The notes under the pieces: model-generated | Told to the model about the DNA's origin: nothing | The model's database searches: none | What the model saw: only the letters and a program-made list of their open reading frames with translations | Made by a program: the position numbers and the translations under genes | Origin: an uncultured Pelagibacteraceae bacterium | GTDB taxonomy: Bacteria > Pseudomonadota > Alphaproteobacteria > Pelagibacterales > Pelagibacteraceae | Assembly: GCA_902595535.1 (NCBI GenBank) | Contig: CACJQI010000002.1 | Location: 62,001-126,000 of the forward strand | Direction of reading: 5' to 3' | Length of the DNA: 64,000 nucleotides | Part shown: piece by piece, positions 53,375 to 62,731 of the stretch | Layout of the letters: each line of letters starts with the position of its first letter | Numbering within the stretch: the first letter of the stretch is position 1

Positions 53375-54496
53375 CTAATTTATTTTCCTTTTTGTTAAAT
53401 TTAAAATAATTCCAGCCAATATAGATGTACTTACTATTGATGACCCCCCATAGCTTAAAAACGGTAAAGTCATTCCTGTGGTTGGGAGCAATCTTATGTT
53501 TACTCCAATATGAATTGTAGCTTGTATTAAAATTAAGCTTATTGATCCAATCAAAATAAGCTTAATTTTATCATTAGTTTCAAAGTTTATTTTTTTTAAA
53601 ACCATATAAATTAAGATCAAAAACAATAATAATATTAACATTATAGCAACTACGCCAAACTCTTCTGAAATCACAGATATTATATAATCTGTATGAGCCT
53701 CTGGTACGTTATTTTTAAGGGTTCCTTCACCAATCCCTTTTCCAAAAAAACCTCCACTAGTAATCGACTCAATCGCTTTATCTGACTGAAAATTATGAGA
53801 TCCAGTTTCTCTATTAAAAAATGAGAAGATACGTTCCTGGATATAGTCAAACTTTGGTACAAAAATAATCAAATATGAGAATAATACTGAACTAAATAAA
53901 AAAATTGTAATTAATAAATATAAATTAATTCCTGAAGTAAAAATTAGAACAGCCCAGGAAAAAATTACTAACAAAGTTTGACCAATATCAGGTTGAATTA
54001 TTAAAAGTGATGAAATTATAGTGATTATTAAAATTGAAAGTAAATACTTGGATATAATATTTGCTTTATTGCTACAAAGAATAGTTGCTAAAGTTATTAT
54101 CAAAAAAGGCTTTAAAACTTCAATTGGTTGAAATCTTGGTAAAAAAAATAAATCTATCCATCTTTTTGAACCTTTGACTTCAATACCAATTATTGGAACT
54201 AATAATAAAGAAAATAAAGATATAAAAAAAAGAATTATTGAATATTTAAACAATTGATCTGCACTAAATGAAGAAAAAATAAATATAATTGAAATTCCAA
54301 TTAAAACATAAGCCAAATGCTTAAAAAAAAAGAAATAGCTATTAGTATCTAATTTATCTGATGCTATTAACGAAGTTGAGACTAAGGAAAAAAATAGACC
54401 TATAATAAATAACAAACTAATAAGAGTAAAAATTGATTTGTCTATATTTTTCCACCATTGATAATAAAATTTATAAAAAAAAATATTACTCTGCAT
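53375..54496 (-). CDS. ftsW: Lipid II polymerase/division protein FtsW
   Basis: SEDS-family glycosyltransferase of the septum, 373 aa with about 10 membrane helices. Family landmarks: GSKRWIDLFFLPRFQPIEVLKPFLI (SEDS signature), LLIIQPDIGQTLLVIFSWAVLIF, the large periplasmic loop with the catalytic-Asp region, GGFFGKGIGEGTLKNNVPEAHTDYIISVISEEFGV, and TTGMTLPFLSYGGSSIVSTSI. Works with FtsI (also in this cluster). Overlaps murD by 11 bp. Confidence 0.96.
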   Translation of the reverse strand: MQSNIFFYKFYYQWWKNIDKSIFTLISLLFIIGLFFSLVSTSLIASDKLDTNSYFFFFKHLAYVLIGISIIFIFSSFSADQLFKYSIILFFISLFSLLLVPIIGIEVKGSKRWIDLFFLPRFQPIEVLKPFLIITLATILCSNKANIISKYLLSILIITIISSLLIIQPDIGQTLLVIFSWAVLIFTSGINLYLLITIFLFSSVLFSYLIIFVPKFDYIQERIFSFFNRETGSHNFQSDKAIESITSGGFFGKGIGEGTLKNNVPEAHTDYIISVISEEFGVVAIMLILLLFLILIYMVLKKINFETNDKIKLILIGSISLILIQATIHIGVNIRLLPTTGMTLPFLSYGGSSIVSTSILAGIILNLTKRKIN

Positions 54497-55781
54497 TAGT
54501 ATATTTTTTAATTAATTGATTAAAATAATTGCCTCTATCCTCAAAATTTTTAAAACTATCAAATGAAGCTCCTGCTGGACTAAAAAAGATAATATCTTTT
54601 TTAGATTTCTGACTCGTAATTTCTGAAAATACAACTTTAAGTGTCTCCTCTATATTTTTAAAACTTTTAACTTTTAATTTATTCTTTAAAATCTTTAAAA
54701 ATTTCTTACTATATGATCCAAAAATAAAAGCTTTCAGATTTTTACATTTTGTTTTTGATAATTTAAATTTATCTCCTTTTTTTGGAATTCCTCCTAAGAT
54801 CCAGTAAGCATCATTTAAATTTTTCAATACACTTTCTGAGGAAGCAAAGCTTGTAGATTTAGAATCGTTAATTATTGTAAGATTTTTTTTATCAAATATA
54901 ATTTGTTGTCTGTAGTCTAAACCTTTAAATCTATTGATTGTTCTCGTTAATTTTTTTTTATTAAGTTTTAATTTTGAGGCAATTTTAAATATAAATAATA
55001 AATTTTCTTTATTGCCATCAGAGATAAAATATTTATTAGTAATTTTATCAAATTTTTTATTTAAATTTGAAGTCTGAACTTTGTATATCTTTGCTTTGTA
55101 TTTATTTTTTTTTATTTTTTTTGTAATTAATTCATCTTCTTTTTTTATATAAGCAAAGGATCCTCTATTTTGGGATTTTAACAATTTAAATTTTGCATTT
55201 ACATAATTATTTAAACTTTTATGCCTTTCTATATGATCAGAAGTAATATTAAGAATTACTGCATGTTTTGATCTAAAAATCCTACTATAATCTAACTGAT
55301 ATGAAGAGGCCTCGATTACAAAAATTGTTTTTTTTGTGATATTTTTTTCTGCCAATGCGGGATTGCCAATGTTTCCTATCAACCTTGAGTCTCTCTTTTG
55401 ATCGATCAAAGCATCATGTAAAATTTTGGCAGTTGTAGACTTACCGTTAGTTCCTGTAATTGTGATACTTTTATTGTCATAAAATGAAAACAAAACATCA
55501 AGATCTGTGTGAATTTTTAATAAATTTTTCTTTAAAAATTTTGATAGTTTACAGTTTAAAATATCAATGCCTGGACTAATTATAATTCTGTCAAAATTAA
55601 TGTTTTTAATTTGTTTTAGACTAATTATTTTTTGATTAAATTTTAAATCAATTTTATGATTGTCATCAAATAAAAATACATCAGAATTTTTTTTTAAAAA
55701 TTTATAAGTTGAGATGCCGCTCTTTCCTAAACCATAAACTAATATTTTTTTTCCTAAAAAAATATTATTAAGTTTTTTCAT
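54486..55781 (-). CDS. murD: UDP-N-acetylmuramoyl-L-alanine-D-glutamate ligase
   Basis: Adds D-Glu. The ORF track begins at 55838, but those 19 residues overlap mraY. ATG at 55781, overlapping the mraY stop as TAATG, gives a normal N-terminus, NNIFLGKKILVYGLGKSGIS (431 aa). ATP loop SITITGTNGKSTTAKILHDAL, FVIEASSYQLDYSRIF, LNITSDHIERHKSLNNYVNAK, and late ILGGIPKKGDKFKLSKTK and FFSPAGASFDSFKNFEDRG are diagnostic of MurD. Confidence 0.96.
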   Translation of the reverse strand: MKKLNNIFLGKKILVYGLGKSGISTYKFLKKNSDVFLFDDNHKIDLKFNQKIISLKQIKNINFDRIIISPGIDILNCKLSKFLKKNLLKIHTDLDVLFSFYDNKSITITGTNGKSTTAKILHDALIDQKRDSRLIGNIGNPALAEKNITKKTIFVIEASSYQLDYSRIFRSKHAVILNITSDHIERHKSLNNYVNAKFKLLKSQNRGSFAYIKKEDELITKKIKKNKYKAKIYKVQTSNLNKKFDKITNKYFISDGNKENLLFIFKIASKLKLNKKKLTRTINRFKGLDYRQQIIFDKKNLTIINDSKSTSFASSESVLKNLNDAYWILGGIPKKGDKFKLSKTKCKNLKAFIFGSYSKKFLKILKNKLKVKSFKNIEETLKVVFSEITSQKSKKDIIFFSPAGASFDSFKNFEDRGNYFNQLIKKYTNAE

Positions 55782-56866
55782 TATCTTAATTTTAAGGTAG
55801 CTAAACCAATCATTGCTAAGATAATTGAAATAATCCAAAACCTAATTACAATAGTTGACTCTGGCCATCCCTTTTTCTCAAAGTGATGATGAATGGGCGC
55901 CATTCTAAAAATTCTTTTTCTTGTAAGTTTAAAGGATATTACTTGAACCATTACAGATACTGCTTCTAATACAAAAAGACCACCAGTAATTGCCAAAACA
56001 ATTTCATGCTTTGTTATAATTCCTACCGCACCTAGGGACCCTCCTAGAGATAGAGAGCCTGTGTCACCCATAAAAATTTTAGCAGGTGGTGCATTAAACC
56101 ATAAAAAACCTAAACAAGAACCTATAATCGCCCCACAAAAAATTGATACTTCACCTGTTCCCTCAATGTATGGAATTTGTAGGTAATTTGAAAATACAAT
56201 GTTTCCTGTAACATAACTTATAAAAGCAAAACAGGCTGCTACTAATATTACGGGAACAGTTGCTAACCCGTCTAATCCATCTGTCAGATTAACAGCATTA
56301 GATGAACCTATAATAACAAATATTGCAAATGGTATAAAAAACCATCCAAGGTTAACGATCAAATTTTTAAAAAATGGAAAATATAAATTATTTAAATCTT
56401 GATAATCGTTTAAGTAAACATAAAAACTTACTCCAATAATTGCTAAAATTATTTGAGAAATTATTTTAAACTTTGAAGAAATTCCTGATGAGTTGCTATA
56501 TTTAATTTTTTTAAAATCATCATATGCTCCCACTAACCCAAATGATATTGCAATATATATGCAAAATAAAACATTAATATTTGATAGATCTGCCCAAAAT
56601 ATTACTGATACCAATAAACCAAATAAAATTATCAGTCCTCCCATTGTTGGTGTGCCAATTTTTTTTACAATATGATCCTCTGGTCCATCATCTCGAATAG
56701 GATTTAAAATTTTTTGATTTGAAAAGAATTTAATAAAAGGACTTCCAATGATTAACACTATAAGTAATGAAGTAAAAAATGACAAACCTGTCCTAAAAGT
56801 TAGATACTTAAAGACATTTAAAAAACTAAAGGTATCAACGAAATTTAATAAAAATTGATAAAACAT
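55781..56866 (-). CDS. mraY: Phospho-N-acetylmuramoyl-pentapeptide transferase
   Basis: Makes lipid I on undecaprenyl phosphate. 361 aa, about 10 membrane helices. Signature motifs: GTPTMGGLIILFG, VGAYDDFKKIKYSNSSGIS with the Asp pair, AVNLTDGLDGLATVPV, KIFMGDTGSLSLGGSLGAVGI and RMAPIHHHFEKKGWPE. Sits between the murE-murF fusion (adjacent start and stop) and murD (TAATG). Confidence 0.97.
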   Translation of the reverse strand: MFYQFLLNFVDTFSFLNVFKYLTFRTGLSFFTSLLIVLIIGSPFIKFFSNQKILNPIRDDGPEDHIVKKIGTPTMGGLIILFGLLVSVIFWADLSNINVLFCIYIAISFGLVGAYDDFKKIKYSNSSGISSKFKIISQIILAIIGVSFYVYLNDYQDLNNLYFPFFKNLIVNLGWFFIPFAIFVIIGSSNAVNLTDGLDGLATVPVILVAACFAFISYVTGNIVFSNYLQIPYIEGTGEVSIFCGAIIGSCLGFLWFNAPPAKIFMGDTGSLSLGGSLGAVGIITKHEIVLAITGGLFVLEAVSVMVQVISFKLTRKRIFRMAPIHHHFEKKGWPESTIVIRFWIISIILAMIGLATLKLR

Positions 56867-59710
56867 TTAACGTAATCCTTTCAGATCTTTGACTATGTCG
56901 TTGAATCCTGTCGCAAGTGAGGCCTTGATCATTAAATAATCATTATTATTTAATTCTTGTCTAATAAATGCAATAATTTGTGATTTGTTGAATAAAATTC
57001 TACCTTTTTTTGCTTTTGAAATACCTTTGAATATTATTGAAGCCATTTTTCCTTTAACAAATACCTTGTCTATTTTGGTTTGATTTATTATTTGAGCAAT
57101 AGACCGATGAAGTTTTACAGAATGACCACCAAGCTCTAACATATCGCCAATTAACATATATTTATTTGATTTTTTTAAATTGATTTTATCATAATTTCTT
57201 ATTGCTGATTTTAGTGATAGAGGATTTGAATTATAACTTTGGTCAATTAAATTTATTTTTTTATTATTAAATTTAATTATTGAATGATCTCCTCGTCCTT
57301 CAGGGATTTTAAAATTATAAAAAATATTTTCATCTAATTTAAATATATTTTTATAAATACTAATAACTGCTAAAGCAGATAAGGTATTGTATATATTATT
57401 TTGAAAATCGTTAGATAATGAAAAATATTTTATTTTATTATTTAAACTAATATTAATTCTAAATTTTTCTCTAAATGGCTTTATATTAATTAGTTTAATA
57501 TCTGCTTTACAATTTTTTATACCAAAAGAAATTACTTTAATATTTTTTTCTTTGGCAATTTTGTAATGTAGTTCAAAAAAACTATCGTCTGCATTCAATA
57601 CAATAAAACCATAAGGCCTTATATTATTAATAATTTCAGATTTTGCTAAAGCAATTTGTTTAATATTCTTAAAATTTTTTGCATGCGCATAATTTATATT
57701 TGTTATAACACCAACATCTGGTTCTATAATTTTTGACAAATAATCAATTTCACCCTTTTTATCCATCCCAACCTCTAGAATTCCAAATTCGTCTTTTTGA
57801 TTTATATTGAAAAGACTTAATGGAACACCAAATTTATTATTGTATGATTTTGGAGAGATACTTACTTGTGAAATTTTACTTAATATATTGCCTAGTAACT
57901 CTTTAAGTGTAGTTTTGCCACAACTACCTGTGATTGCTATTATATTTGTATCAATACTTTTTCTAAAAATTTTTGAGACATTTGTTAAGAACTTTAAGGT
58001 ATTTTTTACTTTGATTTGTCGATTATGATTTAATTTATTTTGAATATTATTTACTACCGCTAATGAAGCTTTTCTCTTGAAAGACTGGGTAACAAATTTA
58101 TTTCCATCATTTTTTTTTCCTTTAATAGCAAAAAAAATATCATTTTTGGTTACTTCCTGAGAATTAATTCTAGCTTTTTTTATAGATATCAAAGGAGATA
58201 ATTTTTTAATTTTAGCCGTCTCTTTAACTACATTTATTTTTAAATTATTTGATAAATTAATATTTTTGTTTTTAATTGCATTCAGGATTTCTTTTCTATC
58301 TGAAAAGAAAATTTTCTTACTTCCAATATCTTGAGTTTTCTCATGACCTTTTCCAGCAACTAACAAAATATCACCTGAATTCAAATCATTAATAGCTTTC
58401 AATATTGCTGTTGCTCTGTTGGATATTTCTATAATTTTCTTTTTTTTTATCCCTTTTTTTATATCTCTTCTTATTTTTTGAGGATTTTCAAATCTTGGGT
58501 TATCATTTGTAAGGATAATCTTATCTGAGTAAAAACTAGCAATTTTGCCCATTTTTGATCTTTTATTCTGATCTCTATTTCCTCCACAGCCAAATAAGAC
58601 TGTAATTTTTTTTCCAGGAAATTGCTCTCTAAGATTTAAAAGACATGTTTTTAAAGCATCAGGAGTGTGAGCGTAATCAAGAATTACTTTACAATGATTT
58701 TTAATTTTACCAATTTTTTCAAATCTTCCTTCAACTTGTTTCAATTTTGAAATTTTATTTAAAATTTTATCTAAGCTAATATTGCTATTTTTTGCAGCAA
58801 TTATTGCCATTAAAACATTCTTTAATTGTATCTTTCCAATTAAATTTAAATTTAGATCATATATTGAATTATTTATTTTAATTTTGATCAATTGTGTCTC
58901 TCCTTTAAAGCTATGAGAGATAACTTTTAAATCATTTTTCTTATCATTTAGTGCATATAATTTTAATTTCTCATCAATTGTAATTTTTTTTATTTTTTTA
59001 AATTCAGGTATTGATTGATCTGTTATTACATTACCTTTTTTTTTAATTAAATTTTTAAATAAATAGAGTTTTGCATTTAAATAATTTTTTAAATTTAAGT
59101 GATAATCTAAATGATCCTGAGATAAATTTGTAAATATACCAGAATTAAACTTTAAACCGTCTAATCTATTTTGCTTTAAACCATGGCTTGAAGCTTCCAT
59201 AATTACATTTTCTATTTTATTACTTTTTAACTTACTCAATATTTGTGCTAATTTGATTGGATCTATTGTAGTATTAGATAAATTCAAATTAATATTTTTT
59301 GATTTAACTCCTAAAGTGCCAACTGAGGCAACTTTTTTATTATTTAATTTTAATATTTGATAATAAAAATCTGTAACTGAAGATTTTCCATTTGTGCCAG
59401 TAACTGCAATTAAATTTTTTGGTTTTTTATTATAAATTTTAAATGCAGTTTCGGCTAATAATTTTCTTATATTCTTTGTATGAATAAATAAAATTCCATT
59501 TTGTAAATGGTTTACTTGTTTTTCAGTTACAATAATTTTAGACCCTTTTTGTATTGCATTTGAAATAAATTTATTTCCATCAACTTTGTTGCCTTTGATT
59601 GCAAAAAAGATATTATTTTTTTTTATACTTTTCGTATCAAATGAAATTCCTGAAAAATAAAAATTTTTATAATTTCTATTTATGTTATGAAAATAATTTC
59701 CTAGAAGCAT
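56867..59710 (-). CDS. murEF: Fused MurE-MurF (UDP-MurNAc-tripeptide ligase / D-Ala-D-Ala adding enzyme)
   Basis: One 947-aa ORF carries two complete Mur ligases. Residues 1 to about 475 are MurE: SFDTKSIKKNNIFFAIKGNKVDGNKF, ATP loop AVTGTNGKSSVTDF, ASSHGLKQNRLDG, and the meso-DAP specificity motif LTNDNPRFENP. Residues about 500-947 are MurF: ISIKKARINSQEVTKNDIFFAIKGKKNDGNKF, ATP loop AITGSCGKTTLKELLG, LEVGMDKKGEIDYLS, INYAHAKNF and GDMLELGGHSVKLH. The junction has no stop or internal ribosome site that I can see. Carries out meso-DAP and then D-Ala-D-Ala addition. The DNPR motif indicates a DAP peptidoglycan. Confidence 0.95.
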   Translation of the reverse strand: MLLGNYFHNINRNYKNFYFSGISFDTKSIKKNNIFFAIKGNKVDGNKFISNAIQKGSKIIVTEKQVNHLQNGILFIHTKNIRKLLAETAFKIYNKKPKNLIAVTGTNGKSSVTDFYYQILKLNNKKVASVGTLGVKSKNINLNLSNTTIDPIKLAQILSKLKSNKIENVIMEASSHGLKQNRLDGLKFNSGIFTNLSQDHLDYHLNLKNYLNAKLYLFKNLIKKKGNVITDQSIPEFKKIKKITIDEKLKLYALNDKKNDLKVISHSFKGETQLIKIKINNSIYDLNLNLIGKIQLKNVLMAIIAAKNSNISLDKILNKISKLKQVEGRFEKIGKIKNHCKVILDYAHTPDALKTCLLNLREQFPGKKITVLFGCGGNRDQNKRSKMGKIASFYSDKIILTNDNPRFENPQKIRRDIKKGIKKKKIIEISNRATAILKAINDLNSGDILLVAGKGHEKTQDIGSKKIFFSDRKEILNAIKNKNINLSNNLKINVVKETAKIKKLSPLISIKKARINSQEVTKNDIFFAIKGKKNDGNKFVTQSFKRKASLAVVNNIQNKLNHNRQIKVKNTLKFLTNVSKIFRKSIDTNIIAITGSCGKTTLKELLGNILSKISQVSISPKSYNNKFGVPLSLFNINQKDEFGILEVGMDKKGEIDYLSKIIEPDVGVITNINYAHAKNFKNIKQIALAKSEIINNIRPYGFIVLNADDSFFELHYKIAKEKNIKVISFGIKNCKADIKLINIKPFREKFRINISLNNKIKYFSLSNDFQNNIYNTLSALAVISIYKNIFKLDENIFYNFKIPEGRGDHSIIKFNNKKINLIDQSYNSNPLSLKSAIRNYDKINLKKSNKYMLIGDMLELGGHSVKLHRSIAQIINQTKIDKVFVKGKMASIIFKGISKAKKGRILFNKSQIIAFIRQELNNNDYLMIKASLATGFNDIVKDLKGLR

Positions 59711-59712
59711 AA

Positions 59713-61404
59713 TTAATTAAATTCTATATATTTTGTGGCTAAAATAGGCCCAATTTTGTCTATCACTTTCCCAGCCACCTCAACTGATGTCCATCCAGCG
59801 CTATTTTTTAAAGTGCCTTTCCATCCACCATCTCTATGTCTATATTTATAATAATAATCTTTAGATTTTTGTGGACCATCTAACATTACAACAAAGACAA
59901 ATTTAGGTTTTGAAGTCGGAAAAATTGAAGCAAAAGTATTTACTTTTCCTTCTGAGTATACTCCATCTAGAACTTTATCTGCTGTTCCTGTTTTGCCTCC
60001 AATTTCATAATTAGGCACATTTGCAAATTTAGCTGTTCCTTCTTCATTGTTAACTATTTTTCTTAAAGCGGTAACTACTTGCTTAGAAACGCCTTTGTTT
60101 AACAACCTATTTTTCTTTGTATTTTTTTCTGAATTTTTACTAATAAGAGTTGGATTAATCTCAAAACCTCCGTTTGATAAAATTGCATATCCTTTAGCTA
60201 ATTGAAGAATTGTAGTTGCTATTCCATGTCCATAAGAAGCTGTAGCTAATTTACATTTACCAAATTCATATTTTTTTTGTGGTGCCACTTCATCTATATC
60301 AAATGTTATTTGGCTCAGGATACCTACTTTTTCTAAAAATGACTCAAATTTTTTAGGTCCAATTTTTTGAGCTATTCTAACTGATCCAATATTACCTGAT
60401 CTAATTAAAATTTGCTCTGCAGTCAGATCTTTTGGAATTTTATTGTCATATTCTCTTATTGGAAAACCATAACAACTTAATGATTTTGGTAAATCTAAAA
60501 ATTCCGTTTCAGGTTTAATTAATTTTTCATTAAGAGCATTTGCAAAAGTGAAGACTTTAAAAACTGAACCAAGCTCGTAAGTCCCTTTAGTTACTCTGTT
60601 GATATAATTTACATCTGTAATATTTTGTCTTTCATTTGGATTAAAATCTGGCAAAGAAACTAATGACAAAATATTACCATTATTAACATCCATTAAAATA
60701 GCTGCACTACCTTTGCTTTTAAAAATTTCCTGATATTTAATTAATTCTTTTCGAATTAAAAATTGAATATCTTTATCTAAAGTTAGTCTTATTGAATCTT
60801 TTGAATTTCTAAGTTCTTCATTTAAAGATTTTTCTAATCCAGAAATACCGTTATTATCATTATCTATTTGACCTAAAACGTGACTAAAAAGATTTTTTTG
60901 AGGGTACATCCTTAAGACTTTTTCCTCAGGAATTAAAGACTTATCTCCAAGTTGCATTATTTTTTCATAATTTTCTTCAGAAATTTTTTTTTCCAAGTAA
61001 AAAAATTTCTTATTTTCTATTTTTTTTTCAATCTCATTAAATTTTTTATCTGGAAAAATTATATTTAAACTTAAAATTAATTTTTTTTTATCAATAACAT
61101 CAGAAGTTTTTAATCCAATATCAATTGATTTAACAGTTTTGGCTAAGTAATTACCATTTATATCTACAATATCTGCTCGATAAAGTGGATTTGGAAATTT
61201 AGGAGGATTGTTTATATCTTCTAATTTATTATTTCGCGAGCCCAAATGAATTAAATGAATCGTGTAAATAAGATAGATAATAAAAAAAACAAAAAAAACA
61301 AAAGCTACACGATTAAATTGAATATTTAAGCCGTTTTCTTTCTTCTTAAATGTAAAATCACTTTGATAATCTTCTATTGTAAATTTTGATTTATTTTCAA
61401 CCAT
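59713..61404 (-). CDS. ftsI: Penicillin-binding protein FtsI (PBP3, septal transpeptidase)
   Basis: A 563-aa class B PBP. One membrane helix lies near residues 30-48 (VAFVFFVFFIIYLIYTIHLI), then RADIVDINGNYLAKTV (dimerisation/pedestal domain). The transpeptidase has SxxK in YELGSVFKVFTFANA (catalytic Ser), SxN in LIRSGNIGSVRIAQKIG and KTG in EIGGKTGTADKVLDG. Overlaps the ftsL stop by 1 bp (TAATG) and lies 2 bp before murE-murF. Septal crosslinking partner of FtsW. Confidence 0.95.
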   Translation of the reverse strand: MVENKSKFTIEDYQSDFTFKKKENGLNIQFNRVAFVFFVFFIIYLIYTIHLIHLGSRNNKLEDINNPPKFPNPLYRADIVDINGNYLAKTVKSIDIGLKTSDVIDKKKLILSLNIIFPDKKFNEIEKKIENKKFFYLEKKISEENYEKIMQLGDKSLIPEEKVLRMYPQKNLFSHVLGQIDNDNNGISGLEKSLNEELRNSKDSIRLTLDKDIQFLIRKELIKYQEIFKSKGSAAILMDVNNGNILSLVSLPDFNPNERQNITDVNYINRVTKGTYELGSVFKVFTFANALNEKLIKPETEFLDLPKSLSCYGFPIREYDNKIPKDLTAEQILIRSGNIGSVRIAQKIGPKKFESFLEKVGILSQITFDIDEVAPQKKYEFGKCKLATASYGHGIATTILQLAKGYAILSNGGFEINPTLISKNSEKNTKKNRLLNKGVSKQVVTALRKIVNNEEGTAKFANVPNYEIGGKTGTADKVLDGVYSEGKVNTFASIFPTSKPKFVFVVMLDGPQKSKDYYYKYRHRDGGWKGTLKNSAGWTSVEVAGKVIDKIGPILATKYIEFN

Positions 61405-61706
61405 TATTCTTTAATAATTTTGAAATCTTTGATTTTTTTTTCTTTGAAAATATTATAGATTTTAATATCTTTTATATCTTTTTGAATTAACTCATCCTCA
61501 AAATAGAGAGATTGATATTCAAGTAATTTTTCTGCAGAACTAAGATAATCATACTCCAATGATATATTTTCAAATTCTGATTTTAATACTCTTATATTTT
61601 CTTTTGCTGTAAATAATTCGTCCTCGATCTGCTTCGTAGTATTTTTAATTATAGCTGTTGATAAAATTAAAAATAAAATTACAGTTACTAAACCAAACTT
61701 TTTCAC
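61404..61706 (-). CDS. ftsL: Cell division protein FtsL-like
   Basis: A 100-aa bitopic protein: N-terminal helix [17 protein letters not shown], then a coiled-coil-like stretch ([41 protein letters not shown]) with heptad hydrophobics. Sequence identity in FtsL is always low; the call rests on size, topology and position between rsmH and ftsI. Overlaps rsmH by 4 bp. Confidence 0.8.
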   Translation of the reverse strand: MKKFGLVTVILFLILSTAIIKNTTKQIEDELFTAKENIRVLKSEFENISLEYDYLSSAEKLLEYQSLYFEDELIQKDIKDIKIYNIFKEKKIKDFKIIKE

Positions 61707-62713
61707 AATTTGTCTCCATAATTTTCAATTTCAATTAAATTTTTAAATTGGTTCTCTATGTCTGTGTCAAAGTTATAAAAATCAGCTTTTTTTATTGCAT
61801 ATCTAAATTTAGCAGATCTGGATGGTGGATTTTTATTTACCTCTTCATCAGAGGGTAGAATTGGTTTTTTTTGTATTAAATTTAAAAAAGTCTCAGTTTT
61901 TTCTATAACAGGGCTATATCTTGAAATACTTTTATTTTCTGACAGACTTTTCAAAAAATATTTTACTATTTTATCCTCTAAAGAATGAAATGTAACTACC
62001 CCTAAAACGCCACCTTTTTTTAAAACTTTGGTGGCATTAATAAGTCCATAAATTAACTCACTTATTTCTTTATTTACAAAAATTCTTAAAGCCTGAAACA
62101 CCTTCGTCGCATTATGAACTTTAAAGTTTTTTCTTTTTTTTGATTTATCAATAATTTTAACTAAAGCCTTAGTATCAATTTTATTTTTAAATCTCTCTTT
62201 AATAATATTCCTTGCAATATATTTTCCTTCTTTTTCATCGCCGAAAAATTTAAAAATTTTTTCTAATTCTTTTTCATCAAGTTTATTGATTGCATCTTCA
62301 GCTGAGTAGTTATTTAAACCCAACTGCATATTTAATTTACCGTCTGTTTCGAATGAAAGTCCTTTTTGTGGATCTTTTATTTGAGTATAAGAATAACCAA
62401 GATCAAAAATTACTCCTTTTATATTTTCATTTTTAAGTTTTAGATTATTTAATTGACTAAATTTAATATTTTTAAAGATAAATCTATCTTCAAAATTTTT
62501 TTTTATTTTATTAGCAATTTTCTTGCTCTCTACATCTCTATCAAGAGCAATTACTCTTGTGTTCTTAAAATCTAGAATCTTTTTGGAATAACCACCTTGT
62601 CCAAAAGTGCAATCAATAAATGTGCCACCATGTTGAGGGGAAAAAACACTAATAATTTCTTTTAGCAGTACTGGATAATGCTTTTGCATTTCCGATACTA
62701 TGGTGGCTTCCAT
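61703..62713 (-). CDS. rsmH: 16S rRNA (cytosine1402-N4)-methyltransferase
   Basis: MraW/RsmH, SAM-dependent methylation in the 30S P-site. 336 aa: [36 protein letters not shown] with the SAM loop, [42 protein letters not shown], and the C-terminal [16 protein letters not shown] plus [17 protein letters not shown] at 62713 or 62689 (MQKHYPVLL) are both possible. It is normally preceded by mraZ; here ftsZ precedes it by 18 bp. Confidence 0.96.
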   Translation of the reverse strand: MEATIVSEMQKHYPVLLKEIISVFSPQHGGTFIDCTFGQGGYSKKILDFKNTRVIALDRDVESKKIANKIKKNFEDRFIFKNIKFSQLNNLKLKNENIKGVIFDLGYSYTQIKDPQKGLSFETDGKLNMQLGLNNYSAEDAINKLDEKELEKIFKFFGDEKEGKYIARNIIKERFKNKIDTKALVKIIDKSKKRKNFKVHNATKVFQALRIFVNKEISELIYGLINATKVLKKGGVLGVVTFHSLEDKIVKYFLKSLSENKSISRYSPVIEKTETFLNLIQKKPILPSDEEVNKNPPSRSAKFRYAIKKADFYNFDTDIENQFKNLIEIENYGDKL

Positions 62714-62731
62714 TTATTACTTTGAAGACCA

